Assembly (NCBI GenBank): GCA_914767715.1
Contig: OU612067.1
Coordinates: 25,022,162-25,086,161, forward strand
DNA length: 64,000 nt
Direction: 5' to 3'
Source: Membranipora membranacea
Taxonomy: Eukaryota > Bryozoa > Gymnolaemata > Cheilostomatida > Membraniporidae
Made by a program: the position numbers and the translations under genes
Notes under the pieces: model-generated
What the model was told of the DNA's origin: nothing
Database searches by the model: none
What the model saw: only the letters and a program-made list of their open reading frames with translations
Part shown: positions 1 through 13,153 of the stretch, piece after piece
Layout: the number at the start of each line of letters is the position of its first letter
Position numbering within the stretch: the first letter of the stretch is position 1

Positions 1-1814
1 GACCGGTAGCATAGACAGGCGGCTGGGTTGCCAGATTAGGGGCTTGTAGGGCCATTACATCACTTAAGATTTAGAGCGATAGATAATTGCCTGGACAGTC
101 TTGTAGCAGATAATCTTTCAAAGCTATCAGCTTAATATTATCCCCTGCATTGATATATTTAGAATTTACAGTGACCATCAGACATTCCGTACAAACGAGT
201 TCTATTGTGTCATTGAACTATGTCTGTTTGATCAAGAAGTAACAGGGGAAGCTGTTACTCCTTGGTTTGATTTACCCTTGCTTCTCTCTACCCACATTCC
301 ATAAAATTCAGAGCTTGTGCTCCATGCCCAGAACATCTTCAGCCAACAAACAGCTAATGAAAGCCATCCACGCTAAAAAATCCCAAGGAGCGTAGATTAA
401 CCCTTAGTGTGTCATCTATATAATCCCTCTTATTAGCTATTCTTGTTGAAATTCCTAAAAATGATAAGGGGTTGTAAAAATTGATATATCTTAAAATCTA
501 GAGGGTGTAGAAGGAAAGTTTAAATAAACTTCTTCTAAACAAGATTCCTGATCTATCTATATAACTTTTAACCACCCAGCAATAACAGAAATGACTGATG
601 AGGTATTGAAACACACAAAAAAGTGTACAACTAGACTTATTTTGTATATATCTGAACACAAATACTCTCACACCGGTCTTACAGAGTCATAATTGGTACC
701 ACTGGACAGGGAATTTTGTTTAGATGAGAAATAAAAAAATAACTAACTCTTTACGAGCAATGATACTACCATGGTGATGATTATAGCAAGGAGGGTTCAA
801 TATTAGCAAAGTTTATGCAAGCAGTGCCATCGTACTATAATCCTCTATCAATTGGTAAGCTGCTTTGTACTAATTTCTAAAAATTATTAAACTGCCTTGT
901 ACTAACTACTAACCAGGATAGTAGTCTTGGACCTCACTAACCAAAAAATTTGTACTAGCAGCACCGATTCCCACCTAACTGCAACCCTCTATGAGCCATA
1001 AGAAGCTTACACAGGGATAAACCGACTTGTAAATTTGCCTGCCATTGCTAAACACAATGCCTGAGCAACCATTCTGTGATCAATGAAGAGGGAGTTCATT
1101 GCTGTGATCAAACCTCAATATTTATGTGTGCGCTATACAAATGACACTTCTTGTTTCGGACATGCAGAGGTAGACCGACCCTCTCACCAACCTCAACCGG
1201 ACTCACCCACACAGTTCAGTGACAACCGACAACCAAATGTATCATCTAATGATATATGACAAGATGTAAGATCAGTGCATCAACATGAACCTAGTGCTCA
1301 GCCTATTTGTCGAGTGATGAACCTTTTGATCATGTTTTGGAAATGAATTGAAAGCTGTTTATTTTAAAAAACAAGTCGTACTCATTGTACTCTTAAATAT
1401 AACTGATATACCTGTTAATCCACAATAGGAATACCTGCATTGAACTAAAGTTCACTGATACCTGAATAGGATGCAAAGCATTAGAATGAAAAATTATGAA
1501 TAATCGACGAGGTGAGAACAATAAACTGTCCAAAAAAAAAATTGAATCAGTAGAAAATACTAAAAAGTTTAGATGTTATTCTTGCATATTAACCCACAAA
1601 ACATTGGCATTCACAACCAACAACCCTAGAAGGCCTCCTGTGATTGTCAACAGGATAATAAAATACCAGTAGGCGCAAGAAATGCCCTAAAGTCAATTGA
1701 TATATCAATACAAATGTGAACACTGAACAGCTTGAAACTTTGATAAAATGAGAGCATGTGCCCATCCCTATCAACTATCATATGGGGAAAGTTTATGTGG
1801 CACTACTTTTTGAT
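1..1814. other. Non-coding, no gene recognised
   Basis: AT-rich sequence with no reading frame, splice pattern or repeat that I can defend as a gene. It may be the 3' flank of the doubtful minus-strand gene that follows. Confidence 0.5.
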
Positions 1815-3054
1815 CTATCGATTCAACAGTGTGCAGTGACAACATAGTGCTGCGCAGATATAAGAGTGTGACTTTTGTGACAGTTCACTATCGGAGGAGG
1901 TGCTCATGGTGCATATTTGATGTGTCATGACTGGTGTCCACTCTATACCACCATGAGTCTCAATTATAGTCTGAAAAGAAGAAAAATGTATATCAATCAC
2001 CGTGTCATACTTTCAGAGCGATTGTGGCTAAATTAAGGGGAGGGTGTCAACGTGTCGCTGGCTAAAGTATCCTCAATTTGATATACTTGGTATATTCGAT
2101 ATTTACCGCAACCCATCACCAAAAAAAACTATATATAATACGCGTCTAAGTGATGTAGCAACAATCATGAATCAGAGGATTACATTGTTTGACATAATAA
2201 TTTTGCTGGTGACTCCCAAAATATTGATAGATAAGCGTTGGTGATCATTCAAGCCCATACATACCTTGGGTGGGGGGGGGGGGGGTATTTGTCCCTGGTG
2301 TCTTCACAACTTCAGTTCCAAGTGTAACAAAGAGAGCATCAGCAGAGTGTGCTTCTTTGAAGCTGGAGTTATTGGTGGTGGGTGACAAGGTGTGAGAAAT
2401 CTGCTGAGTATGATGCTCTGTCGTATATCTTCTGAGTCACTGTCCCCATTCTACGTTCACTCCTCCAAATAGTAAAACTGTAAAAAATAATCTTGTATGT
2501 AGAATTTTCATGATGTGAAGTCAAAACAACGGTAAGATTGTTGTAGAAAAAAATTATGTGCGGAGTTTGGGACACCATATATGAGTATATCTGTGAGAAA
2601 TGACCTCCTGACAGCTATCTATTGTATGCCGTCTATAGAATATGATGAAGCTATGACTGTCCACTAAACTCCGAATTGAGATGTATGTAGGCCCACGCGG
2701 CCACATCAAAACAGCACTTTTTCAAGAATTGGATGTGACAACCCTGTCACAACCATCCAATGAGCTCATCAAAACCCAAGTATCTTAAAACTTTGAACGT
2801 GAGGTCACCCACTGGAAGTTAATGTCAAGTGACGGAGTTGAGAAAATGTTGGCTAGCCATAATTTTATTACTTCAAGCCATTTTCTCGAAATGCAAACTT
2901 TTCCTATTGAACTAACATTACTCCACTAGAGTAGCCCCATCATGTAAGTGGGGTCCAATGGTATTGAAGTAACTCATGGTTTACTCTTCTGGCAATTTCT
3001 GGCAGGAAGCCATGGTTTATTAGCTACTGAATACCATCAAATCATCTTCTGATC

Positions 3055-3245
3055 TACTCTGAATACCTGCTAGGGGTCTCACTTTCAAATCGTTCAGTCA
3101 ATGATTGAACTATATACATTCTGAGCGAGCGATTTGGGAGTGATGTTGTCTAATTGAAAGACCAAGTGGGCAATAATTTTGAGTGATGCGATAGTGATAA
3201 TTTGCTTTAGTAAAGTATCGCTCTTTCTAATTGAAAGACACCCCT
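3055..3245. repeat. Diverged copy of the 28.8-kb MITE
   Basis: The stretch shares long blocks with 28880-29050, including ACTATATACATTCTGAG and CTAATTGAAAGACCAAGTG, and ends with the same terminal TTTCTAATTGAAAGAC motif. It looks like a 5'-truncated copy of that non-autonomous element. Confidence 0.65.
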
Positions 3246-3246
3246 G

Positions 3247-3335
3247 ATTGGCAAACTACAGAAGGCTACTAGTAGTGATAATAACTAACAGTTACTAGCT
3301 AGACTTCTTAGTTAGTCTACTCTACTACTCAGTCG
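3247..3335. repeat. Short dispersed repeat, copy 1
   Basis: Closely matches 6422-6505 (shared GCTACTAGTAGTGATA, AACAGTTACTAGCTAGAC and CTTCTTAGTTAGTCTACT). Family not recognised. Confidence 0.6.
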
Positions 3336-3954
3336 TGAAGAATGAGTAGACTTACAGAGTAGTGTGAGAGTAGCTTACCACTTTATCTGATGAATACTTG
3401 TTCTTCCTACACTAACTGCCTTCAAGTTGTTTGACGCGGTAGCCAAATGTCAATAGATGCCAACATCCCGCTAATCCAATGCCTCAGGTACGTTCTAAAA
3501 TGTAAGGTACAGTAATCAAAATCAAGCAGATATAATGTTCATAAAAAGTTCCATAGAGGAGTAAAGTATTCATAGGAGGAAATTTTCTTCATTTTGCGCA
3601 GGCTTGAAAAAGCTAACTTCAAGAGTAGCAAACATAAGCCCACCCTTTTTTTCTTTTTATGGACTTCAACCTTCACTAGCCAAAATTTAATGCTAGCTTA
3701 CATTAAGTCATCTCAAGACTAGCTAAACTAAACTTTAGCTAATACTTACTCCCAAGGCTATACGTTTAGTTGACTATAAATTAGAAACAAGTTTTATGCT
3801 GTTTAATTTTTTTTAGGGCCTGTGACCTAGAATTACCCACACACCAACATATGTTGGAAAGTGAAATGCCCCATGATAACCACAATCGAACAATTGACAA
3901 TACTTTAAGAGACAGATTTCATTATCATTTCATTCACCCCCCCCCCTTCCTTCA

Positions 3955-4042
3955 CCTGCAATCTACCTTATCAATCTAATTAGTTAACCACTAATTAGGT
4001 TGATAAGGTAGATAGCAGGTGAAGGGAGGGAGGGAGGTCTTT
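3955..4042. repeat. Imperfect palindrome / foldback element
   Basis: The left arm CTTCACCTGCAATCTACC... is repeated in reverse complement as ...GGTAGATAGCAGGTGAAG around a short AT-rich centre. A C run stands on the left and a GGGAGGGAGGGAGG run on the right. It could extrude as a hairpin and looks like a small foldback transposon. Confidence 0.65.
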
Positions 4043-5179
4043 CAATGAGTATGAGATATGGTTACCAATTAGGCTACCGATGGTATCCTTGATTTGGACA
4101 ATCAAATACAAATGATCACTGCGTCAGGGTAGCGAAGAGTATATCATGACCCATCATGAATCATAATAATGTAACTATTTGACACTCAGACACTCACTCG
4201 GTACATCAAGATTTCTCAGGACAGAATTCAAACCACCAAAGGTTCTGATGCGTAACTCTGCCATAATCATGCCATACTGAATCAGTCTTTCTCCTGTATT
4301 CTCTGCAAGAAATATTTAGTTGATGATGTGATAAAGTATGAATATAATACATTCCAATGTCCTATGTACATTATTTGCATTCAAATTATTTGCAGTCTTA
4401 TAACAAGGCTTTGCTGCTACAAGGTTCATCCCTGGACCCTTCAATTTTCTCTGCATTGAGAGCCTGATTCTAGCATTTTGCCAAATAACAAATAACACAA
4501 CACTTAAAGACCTGGTTAAATCTACAATCCCTATGATGGAAACAGATTTGCCAGCCGTTGGTGAAGAAGTTTGTGAAGTTTTATATCTGGTGTCTTGGAA
4601 TGGAAACACTCGATCTATAGGTTTGATCAGCACATAACGCCAGCAAATTTGTAACTAAAATGATCATTCAAGATAATGAGCTGTGGCAAGGAGGGTGGAA
4701 TATAGGGAAGAGGTGACTTGATTTTGCGAGATGGAATGAGTTGTTCCCTCCATGAAAAAAAGAGCACAACTCCGATAGTCACTGAACTCCTAATTACACT
4801 AACTGGCCGGCTTCAATGAAAAATTCTTGCTGAGGCCTGCCAGTGTTCAAGCAGTTTTACCAAATTTATGCCATGATACTTCAACGATTACACCGACGCA
4901 ATTATCATCAGTTAGCCTACACATATCACCTGACATTTATATCATTATATTACTAACGATGCTCGATGCAAGTGTAACAGTGGAGATATCGATGCTTATA
5001 ACCCCAGCCATCTCAGGCCTTTCTGGGTCAGTTCCCTGCTGCAACTTAATCAAATTTTACAACCGAAATTGAAAATTTGATTGCCTGCTTACCTGTTTGA
5101 ATTGAGTAAGCTGAACGACTATTGATACTACGAGTTGTATCACATCTGCTATAAACCACCCAAACACTCTCTTCTTCAT

Positions 5180-6400
5180 TGTACTGTTCTCAGTACTTTT
5201 CTGCGGTCTGTGTTGCTTTACAATGTAGACTAAAAAACAAAAAAATCCGCAATCAAAAGGAGTCATTTCTTGTATCTAGGTCTATCTACTTTTTTCCCAA
5301 ATTAACAAGACGAATAATGAAACCAGCGTTATACTCTAGAGAGCTAGTACCTCTACAACACTTGAATACACCATTCTATTGATGAAGATTTACATTTGGG
5401 AAACTTTTGCAATTGTGTGCAGGCTGGCAATGGTCTAGTTTCTCTCAGTAACCAATTTCTCTACTCTCCAACTACAGACCACTATAACCAATGGTTGTCA
5501 GTGGTTGACACTGAATTAAGGCGAACTACATGCTTGCAACTCAAAGAGCCCACACATGTAATATTAAATGCAATCCGCCCCCCTCCCCGATCACTGCTTA
5601 TTATAATGAAATGAACACTGTGACGCAGTTGAGACTCTGTACAGCCAACAAATCATTTGAATTCAATACCATTGGCAAAAGGCAAGGTCTGCACTGGTTT
5701 CCTTCCTCTGGTGATCGGGGTTGGTATATTCTTTATTACATTATAGACCAGGGAATATTTCAATTAGCATGAGCTGTGCTTTGTAAACCAAAAGATCATT
5801 ACAACTTAAATGCTCAATATCCTCGCTTCTTAGATAAATTTGTTCGCAAATAGTTCACACAAGAGTGAGCATAGTTCAATTGATTAGTGGCCAATTCTCG
5901 GACGAAGCTAAAAGCAGGTCTCGCCTACTAAGCTAGATGATGATGTACCACTTGGTCTTATATGCGCATGCTTGATCAGTAAATAAAGTGTATACTGATA
6001 TGTATATAGTTTTGCTGTTTGTATTTAAGGGTGACCCCACCAGTCTCAGACAGTTGGGAATGGTTGACATAAAGCAATAATGATCCGTCAGTTGCGCCGA
6101 GGCAAAGCCTATGCACACACTTTATACAAATACTAGACCCAGCCTACATAGGCTGTAGTTGTAGTAAAGAGAGGGGGCATTTCCTTACAATGTAAAGTAT
6201 GTAGGCCTACATGTAGCCATAGTAGATTAGCAATAACAGTTCTAGACAATTAGTTGCACAAGAGTTGCCCACCTAAACATGCCACCATCAACAAACAACA
6301 AAGCGAGGAGTAAGGAGTTAACTCCTTGGACTTGTATGAGCCTTCCCCCCCTCTTACAACTCTTAGGAGTCCTTCTCCTTGCTTGATATTACACTGCACA
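5180..6400. other. Non-coding, no gene recognised
   Basis: Several short open frames occur (for example 5396-5772, plus) but none has a recognisable motif or matching splice signals. Confidence 0.4.
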
Positions 6401-6421
6401 TGTACATTGGACTGGTACCAT

Positions 6422-6505
6422 TGGCAAACTACAGAAAGCTACTAGTAGTGATAGTAACTAACAGTTACTAGCTAGACTTCTTAGTTAGTCTACTCATTTT
6501 TCACT
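6422..6505. repeat. Short dispersed repeat, copy 2
   Basis: Second copy of the repeat at 3247-3335, with a few substitutions. Confidence 0.6.
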
Positions 6506-6984
6506 CACAACTGAGTAGTAGAATAGTAGTGTACCAAATAAATACTAACTAAATAACATTTATTTACCTGAGAGCTACAACAAATTGATTCAATCAAGTC
6601 CATTCACAGCTGTTCTAATTTCATTCTTCTTCTTGTGAAGCTGAGTTGGCTTATCATCTCTTCATCGTGGTCTTATGTGTCTGTGAAGTAACTTATTGGT
6701 GCCACTGAGTCTGACTGCTGTTCAGAAAGTTGACTACTTACTAGCAATATCGATAACTAACTCAGTGTTCCCCAACACAGATATTGTAATCAGTATGAAG
6801 TTACTAAACAGGCCAATAAGAAAAAAGTAAGATGTAATGGGCCAATCATATCAAAGCCTGTGAAAATTCGAAGAGAGAGGGCAACTCTTCATTTTTGAAG
6901 GTTTTAACGTGAGAGGGCAATTCCGAACCAGTTACCTTATTACCCTGGAGTTGTATCAATCTCAAAGTGTGACTGTCACAGTAC

Positions 6985-7292
6985 CATCCAGATGCCTATC
7001 AGACCACCACCGGATTTCCGCTTGGCATCCGGTGGTTGCCAACTAGGCATCTGGCTGGCACTCAGACATCCGGATGGGTTTCTTAACCTGATGATGGGTG
7101 TTTAAAACCCATCCTCCTCTGTTACCAACTATTCCGCCTCCGTCAACTTTGTGTCCGGACAAATTTTGTGCAACCGGATGCCTGTTTGGCATCCGGCGAT
7201 TGTCCGAGTGCCAACCGAATGACTATCGGCAACCACCAGATGCCACGTGGAAATCCGGCGGTGGTTTGATAGGCATCTGGATGAGGTTTCAG
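6985..7292. mobile_element. Palindromic MITE, copy A
   Basis: The ends are long inverted repeats: CCATCCAGATGCCTATCAGA at the left, and the reverse complement of CATCCAGATGCCTATCAAAC at the right. The inversion continues inward for roughly 100 bp with mismatches (GGCATCCGGTGGTTGCC and its counterpart). The open frames inside are by-products of this structure. The same element sits at the same place in the other duplication copy, so it inserted before the duplication. Confidence 0.75.
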
Positions 7293-7299
7293 CGCAGCA

Positions 7300-8282
7300 T
7301 GGTATATGATGCCGAACAGAAGAAGGGTTCAAATTCCCTTACTATTACAGGTAGTCTGATGTCTATTTCCCCCCTCAACAACTTCACAACAGGGAGTTAG
7401 GGACACATGTCCCAAACTCAGCACAGGAACAGACCTGATTATTTAGCAGCCAAACGAATTTACATTTGTAATAGAAACTCTGAGTCAATGTCAACTCCTA
7501 TATTAATAACCAGTGATTTCAGTTTATTATCATTAGGACATATCAGATCCAGTCAAACATACAATAAGTGTTATGAGGGAATGCTCACGATCTTGAATAA
7601 GTTGCTTGTGCAGTAGTTTTAACAACGATGTATTTATCAAAATGAAGTGTATGGTTCTTCATATCTCAGTCTTATTGCAGAGTCAGTTCTTTCACCCTGA
7701 TTAGATTAGATTTGTGTTTCAAATTGTGAAGTCAATATATCTAATTCTGAGGGCTGTGATTGAAATGTTTATTCAAGAGTTAATTTTACCATGCTGTACT
7801 CATCCACCTGGTAACATGATATAGATATTAGTGACTTTGAGGTATTCTGCTCAGACCACAAATTCATTTGATGCCCTATCTACGGTTTCAACTACCTCTA
7901 CCCCACATCCGTACCAATCACTACTAATCTTCGCACTTGGGGACACCTTAAATTAGATTCAAAAATTTAAATACATATTTCCTTTCATTTGGTTGCATTT
8001 TGAGTTGACAAAAGGATAACACTGTTTTCTGCATAATACACAGAAACTATTGAAAATAATATAGAACAATTGTAAGGAAACAGTTTAACGCATTGAGAAT
8101 ACCATCTTATTAGAGATTTATATTATTGATTGAGGATAAATTTAGAAATGACAATGTTAATCAGATATTCATCTGAAGAATTCAGGCTCTTAGGAGAATT
8201 ACAGATTAGTTTAGGGGTTATATATAGATTCGTATTGGATGACACTTAGCAAAAGTGTAGCAATAAATGTTAAATTTTATTT
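7300..8282. other. Non-coding part of the segmental duplication
   Basis: AT-rich DNA matching 29750-30708. No gene is supported. TTTATT just below the last tail exon reads as AATAAA on the minus strand and is a likely polyadenylation signal. Confidence 0.5.
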
Positions 8283-10494
8283 TCAAAGCTCTCCTGTACC
8301 ATACAGCTCATTAACTTCCATCGGGACGGCGCTGACTCCGGCAGCTGCTGCCTGTGAGGGTCTCTTCTTCTTTGTCTCACTCCTTATGTCACTGTATACG
8401 TTAGTGATGTCATTATCTTGAGCTCTGGAAAAGGTCAGTTCGGGGTTGTCCCATTTATGTGCAAGTGGAGAAAATTTTTACACAACAATAGTAACAGCGG
8501 TTATGTGAGAAAAGAGTCACCTAGCACTTCATGTTTTGAAAGAATATGAGAAACTTGTATACGTGCAATTGTCAACAAGAGCCTTCATGGAATAAAATAT
8601 CACACTGCATCCGCTATATGGAGTGTAATCAGAAGATCTTAGATCCCAATAAGATGTATAAGTTGATGTGTCACACCGACTTTACAAGCTGGGGTAAATA
8701 TATTTGGCCATATTTAGAGGCCTTGAGCTGTAAGCAGTGACAATGATTTGATAATACAATACTATATCATTAACTTGAGTTCCAGCTCGTAACTTTGCCG
8801 CCATCCTGTATTGTCAGCAAACTCACTACGTTACACAGCGCATTAATTCTTATTTCAATTTTTTCACATTAAAATCACTTACTGGCTGTTGATGGTCTCC
8901 CTGTTAGAATACATTACATCATCCTCTGGTAGGTTCGTCACCGTCACTCGCTTTGGGGTAATCCGGGGTGAGTCATACATGCCCGCACTGTTGTTAGGCG
9001 GAACTATGGCTATGTTTGGTTTACTCATCTCTTCCTGAATGTCAACACTCGCGTAGTTATCTTCTCCAATAGCTTAGGCAAATAAATACAATGACTATCA
9101 GAAGATGTGATATTTTGCATTTACCCCTCTGACTTATAAATATTGTTTCCGGTTTTTAAGTTATGTGATTTAAATAAGCCCATAATTCTACCAATCATAA
9201 TTGGGGTGCCCAGAGGACTTGTGTAACAGGATACAGTTTAACAAACACTTTACCAAAAGAAGTAAGAAATATTTCTACTTCAGTCTAAACAAGGAGTTAG
9301 AGACAGTCTTTAACTCTTTGGTCTAAAGCATTGGTGGGCAACTTTTCTTGAAAAGGCCACATTTTACGCCGGCTCAACTCAAAAGGCCGTAACATATCTT
9401 TCAGGGATAAAATTTGAACTGGAGTAGCAATTTTGGCACTTCCTATTTTGTAAAAACTAAAACAGATTTATGTCTTAAAACTGCAGTATGTTGCAAAAAC
9501 CATCAACTCAGCAGAAATACTGGTTAATCTAATCTTCTTGAGTTTTGTGATGTCATTTTACCTCATGATTTGATTGTGTACATGGGTTATCCCCATGTTT
9601 CATGTGTATGACAAAGCGCAGGTAGGGTGCGGGAGGGGTGTTGTAGCGCCCTCCCAGGGGTTAAAGTGTAAATAAAGTTCATTCAGGACTGTTTTGATGG
9701 AGAAGGAAGTATTTTTGCGGAGCGAAAAAAAAATTTTTAATATTTTTCGTGATCCTGTCAAAGTTTTCACCTTACAGCTCCCGCCCTCTCTCAAAGGAGG
9801 GAAATTTTCGCAAATGATTGTGAAATGAAGAATTCAATATGGAACATTTCAGCCATAATGCAGGAGCACTTGTCACAAAGGGAATTTTTGTCCACAGAGA
9901 CTGTTTTGCAAAAAAAATTACTATAATGTTAGAGAAACTTGTAATTTTAACATTCAAAGGTCACTGTTTTGTGTTATTTCGAAAGGACAACAACTTGATA
10001 AAGTAGTAAGAGTGGCTGGGAAGCTCAGCTACATGCAGAATACAGAATGGCCACATTTTAGAAATATCTTGAGCTTACAGAGCGCTATGCATACTTGGTT
10101 CTCCATATAAAAAAAGGGAATCAAAATTAATGTATAAAAAGTTTTACAGGCTTAATGCCACATAGGCCGCAAAATATTACCCATTAGGCCGCACTGGCAC
10201 AAAAGCCGCAGGTTGCCCGCAGCTGGTCTAAAGAAATAACACTTCCCAGCAAGCGATACATAATACTTCGCCAGATACAGGATCACTTGTTGTGGTCATA
10301 TCAATGTCAAATTCTGTTTCCCAGTACACTTACACAGGTGTTGATCGATCAAATTATGTTTTGAGGATTGGTATTGAGAATTACCTAAGGTTTACACTCG
10401 CAAACGGTTTTGATCAATATCTTTACAATTGGAGACAGGAAAATGATTACTCTTACCCAGACTGGACATGTTGATGAAAGTGCCTTGCTCTGTG
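8283..10494 (-). CDS. Receptor cytoplasmic tail exons (alternative tail of R1, or orphan duplicate)
   Basis: Three minus-strand exons encode an adaptor-binding tail: a 38-nt microexon 10457-10494 (STEQGTFINMSSL), 8883-9072, and 8283-8424 ending in a stop. All have consensus borders and matching phases. Tyrosine motifs are NYASVDI, MYDSP, MYSNRE (a YxN motif of the Grb2 SH2 type), VYSDI and LYGT, followed by a basic KKKRP stretch and an alanine run. The exons match the tail of R3 and have no disabling change. No signal peptide, extracellular part or membrane exon lies between them and the end of R1. R1's membrane exon ends in phase 2, which fits this microexon, and joining would give 543 codons plus a stop. 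The alternative is an unexpressed duplicate. Confidence 0.6.
9321..10233. mobile_element. hAT-like non-autonomous DNA transposon with 8-bp target duplication
   Basis: The element runs 9329-10225 and is flanked by GTCTAAAG on both sides. Its ends are CATTGGTGGGCAAC and, in reverse complement, CAGCTGCGGGCAAC, the terminal style of hAT elements, which make 8-bp duplications. No transposase frame is visible. The duplicated paralogous region near 31680 lacks the insert and shows the empty target as GTCTTAAG, so the insertion came after the segmental duplication. Confidence 0.8.
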
Positions 10495-10499
10495 CTGGG

Positions 10500-13153
10500 T
10501 GTGCATGATTGACTTCGACTTCAACTTCCAGCTCTATGTGTTACCGGTGTGTGAACTTCAATTAGGGTAATTATGTTGCTTGACTTGAGTGATTGTTTGT
10601 ATGCAAGATTAGTGCCGAAGACCACATACAAAACCGCACGGAATGACAGAGGAGAGTGAGCGGATTTAGCTTCACAGAAATGTCACAATCCAAAACTGTA
10701 CTTCCTTTTGCACAAGCCTCAAGTCGAAATGAATGCACCTAGGGAACAACGATGTCAAAGTAAGAACTAGCTTTTCATTCTATATCAATCAGTCAGTGAT
10801 CCTATGTAAACACGACTAATACCTTTGCGTAAATGATTGCACTCTAATTTAAAGACACAGAGAAGAAATCCAGTGAAACTACCTAAGTATTCATAGACGC
10901 CCTGCTGTGTTAACTCGATGAGGAAGTTGTTCTCTGGTAATGAAATCAATATCGATGTTATTGCGCTTTGAAGGTATTTTTCAAACAAATATACGAATAG
11001 ATTCATTTAAAAAGCATAGTAAGCTAGCTACAAAAAAGTGCTACCGAATTCAGTTTCATCATTAAATGCAGTTTTACAATGGTTTAGATAATCAGATTTA
11101 TACCAATATTGTCTGATTTTTGTAGAACAATGAAAAACTGTAGCAAGTATTCAGCAGTAATGACACAGTAACAGTATATGCTTGAGTTAGTCTTTCATTT
11201 TGACTATTAATGATCATAGTTGTTTGCACGTGGACATTGAAAACAGTGTCAAAATGGTTCAATCTGTCAAAAAGAAAAGAAAAACTCAACCGCAACATTC
11301 TTATGTATATGGTTAAAACCCCAAGCTTGTTTTTGGTCTCTACAACTCATATTTTACCATTGATGGGAGACTTAACTTTTCTCCTGTGCGTCACATTTTT
11401 ACCTGGCTCATGAGATTCACTGGTCAATTCTGACAATTTCAAATGTAGGATTATAAAATCTTGTAGCAATTTGATCACTTTATATTGTGTATATTTTGGG
11501 AAGGAAACCATTTTCGTCATCAACTCAAAATTGGCTTCGTCCCTTATTTAGTTGTTTTAGCAGTAATCCTTCCCCTTCTCCTCAAGGACCAAACCTAAAA
11601 GACAAGTAGTGTAGTTGCAACTGTGATTTCGATTGATCAGTGGAAACAAAATAACTGAGTAAATAGCTCTTACCTTTAGGTGCACCGCACCTGACTCACT
11701 GTTTTGTTTTGTACTGATATACAAAACGATACGATATATAGGAGGAAGTTGCCATTCTGTTTGAAAAACTCAATGGATGGATAAGATGTTAGTTCTGAGC
11801 TATGCGTAATTTTAGAGTAAGATATTGGAAGGACACCACTGTTGAATTGAACGTTAGCCGAATTCTAATCAGGGAGTTTTTGATATAAATGCCCAAAACT
11901 CCCTGTTCTTTCATAGCCAACACTTATAACTTTGGAGTTGCCCCATCTCACATGAAGAGAAGGCGACTTTTGTTTTACATATTTGTTATACATTATATAT
12001 TAATTAATTGATTCAGCCAAAAATAGTTATCATATATATATATTATATATGAACATTATTATTGGATAATACTCATTCATTGACAATGTCTTACAGAATA
12101 CCCAAACAACAACGAAAAGCAAATACAATTTACTGAATATTTGAGTAAGAAATTTTATTTGCACTTGAGGTTTTTAAAACCAGGTCTTGTGTATATTGCA
12201 ATCTGTCATCACACTTACACATTTTCCATAATGGCAAAACTTTTTATGAAAATAAATCCATTTTAACTGGCCCCGTATACTTAGGAGAAGTTGCTTGCAA
12301 CACAGCAGGTCAGAGTGACAATTAATATTTGTTGGAAGCTAACATTTCCTTTATTGAATCGTCGGAATGCTGCTTGTAAAAACTGTAAATAATGACAATA
12401 GTTGATAATAATGGATGATATGTGACATGCAATTAAACGTGAGGTACATCAAATGATGAGTATAACCAGTATATGAGGTGTGAACATCAAATATGATCAA
12501 AGTTCAATATGTTGGCGGATATTAAGACAAACCTTTGTAGTCTCTGGTATATGTTGGCAGTAGTAGTAGTCTTTAAGAGCTCGGTTTGATATGACAAACG
12601 CTAGATATATGCATGTAAAATGACAGCTAACTGTGTCAAGTGAGCACTGTTTAGTTACCGAAGTTCTGAGTGAGAAAGTCAGCGGTTTTATAGGGTGGTT
12701 GTCGTTACTGTACCAGGATTAATGAAACACCAAAGTTATAATAGAAAAATGTATAAAATAAGGCTTGATAGTGGCACAATATTTGAGAGTTGATTCCCGT
12801 GGACAATGAGACCCAAAACAAGGCTAACATCACAGGGCACACCAGATAAGCCACTCTACTGTAAAATATACCTTCACACAATGGGCTGCAAATCATTTAG
12901 AGATGTGTGGACAGTAATGAATCAACATGTTTGCAATAGTGAATCAAAACACTAAAATAAAGCTGTTTCGCTGTTTGTGGTAAATGTAGATAAAAGGTAA
13001 ATAATGATCTAAGAAAACATCCATCGGTAATAAAAACATGATTGTACAGTTGTAGAATCGCATTCTTATAAAAAAGGGGATGAGAAAGCTATAGTCTTCT
13101 TTACTTTCACAAGAATTGTGAGAAAAACAAAAGAGTCACAATAGCATTTTCCA
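10500..13153. other. Non-coding between tail B exons and R1 stop
   Basis: AT-rich DNA with an (AT)n run near 12040 and one copy of a dispersed motif at 11930-11965 (ACTTTGGAGTTGCC, CACATGAAGAGAAGGC) that recurs near 18200, 28410 and 63450. If the alternative R1 tail is real, this is an intron for that isoform and also the 3' UTR of the main isoform. Confidence 0.4.

Larger units (their letters stand above)
1815..5179 (-). pseudogene. Doubtful multi-exon membrane or secreted protein gene, possibly decayed
   Basis: I do not recognise a family. Exon-like pieces with good splice signals are visible on the minus strand. 5093-5179 starts with ATG and encodes a basic then hydrophobic leader (MKKRVFGWFIADVIQLVVS...) that looks like a signal peptide and ends phase 0 at GTAAGC. 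A following piece near 5040-4940 starts after a TTGCAG acceptor and is in phase, but meets a stop after about 30 codons. 4198-4302 is open, with TTCTTGCAG and GTGAGT borders, and encodes ...GERLIQYGMIMAELR.... 2265-2362 ends in a proline run coded by a long C tract before GTATGT. 1815-1970 follows TTCTTTTCAG and ends with a stop. The pieces may belong to one gene, to several, or to a pseudogene. Confidence 0.28.
6965..10500. repeat. Segmental duplication, copy A (partner 29411-31996)
   Basis: From AGTGTGACTG at 6965 to the splice acceptor near 10500 the sequence matches 29411-31996 in the same order and orientation. The shared part includes a palindromic MITE, AT-rich non-coding DNA and three receptor tail exons. 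Copy A also holds an extra 0.9-kb transposon (9329-10225) that is absent from copy B. This is a duplication of the 3' half of a receptor gene plus its downstream DNA. Confidence 0.85.

Noticed and set aside
7098-7400. Open frame of about 100 codons, with a mirrored one on the other strand.
   Set aside because: It lies within the palindromic MITE; the same frame recurs at 29543 in the duplicate and has no protein features.
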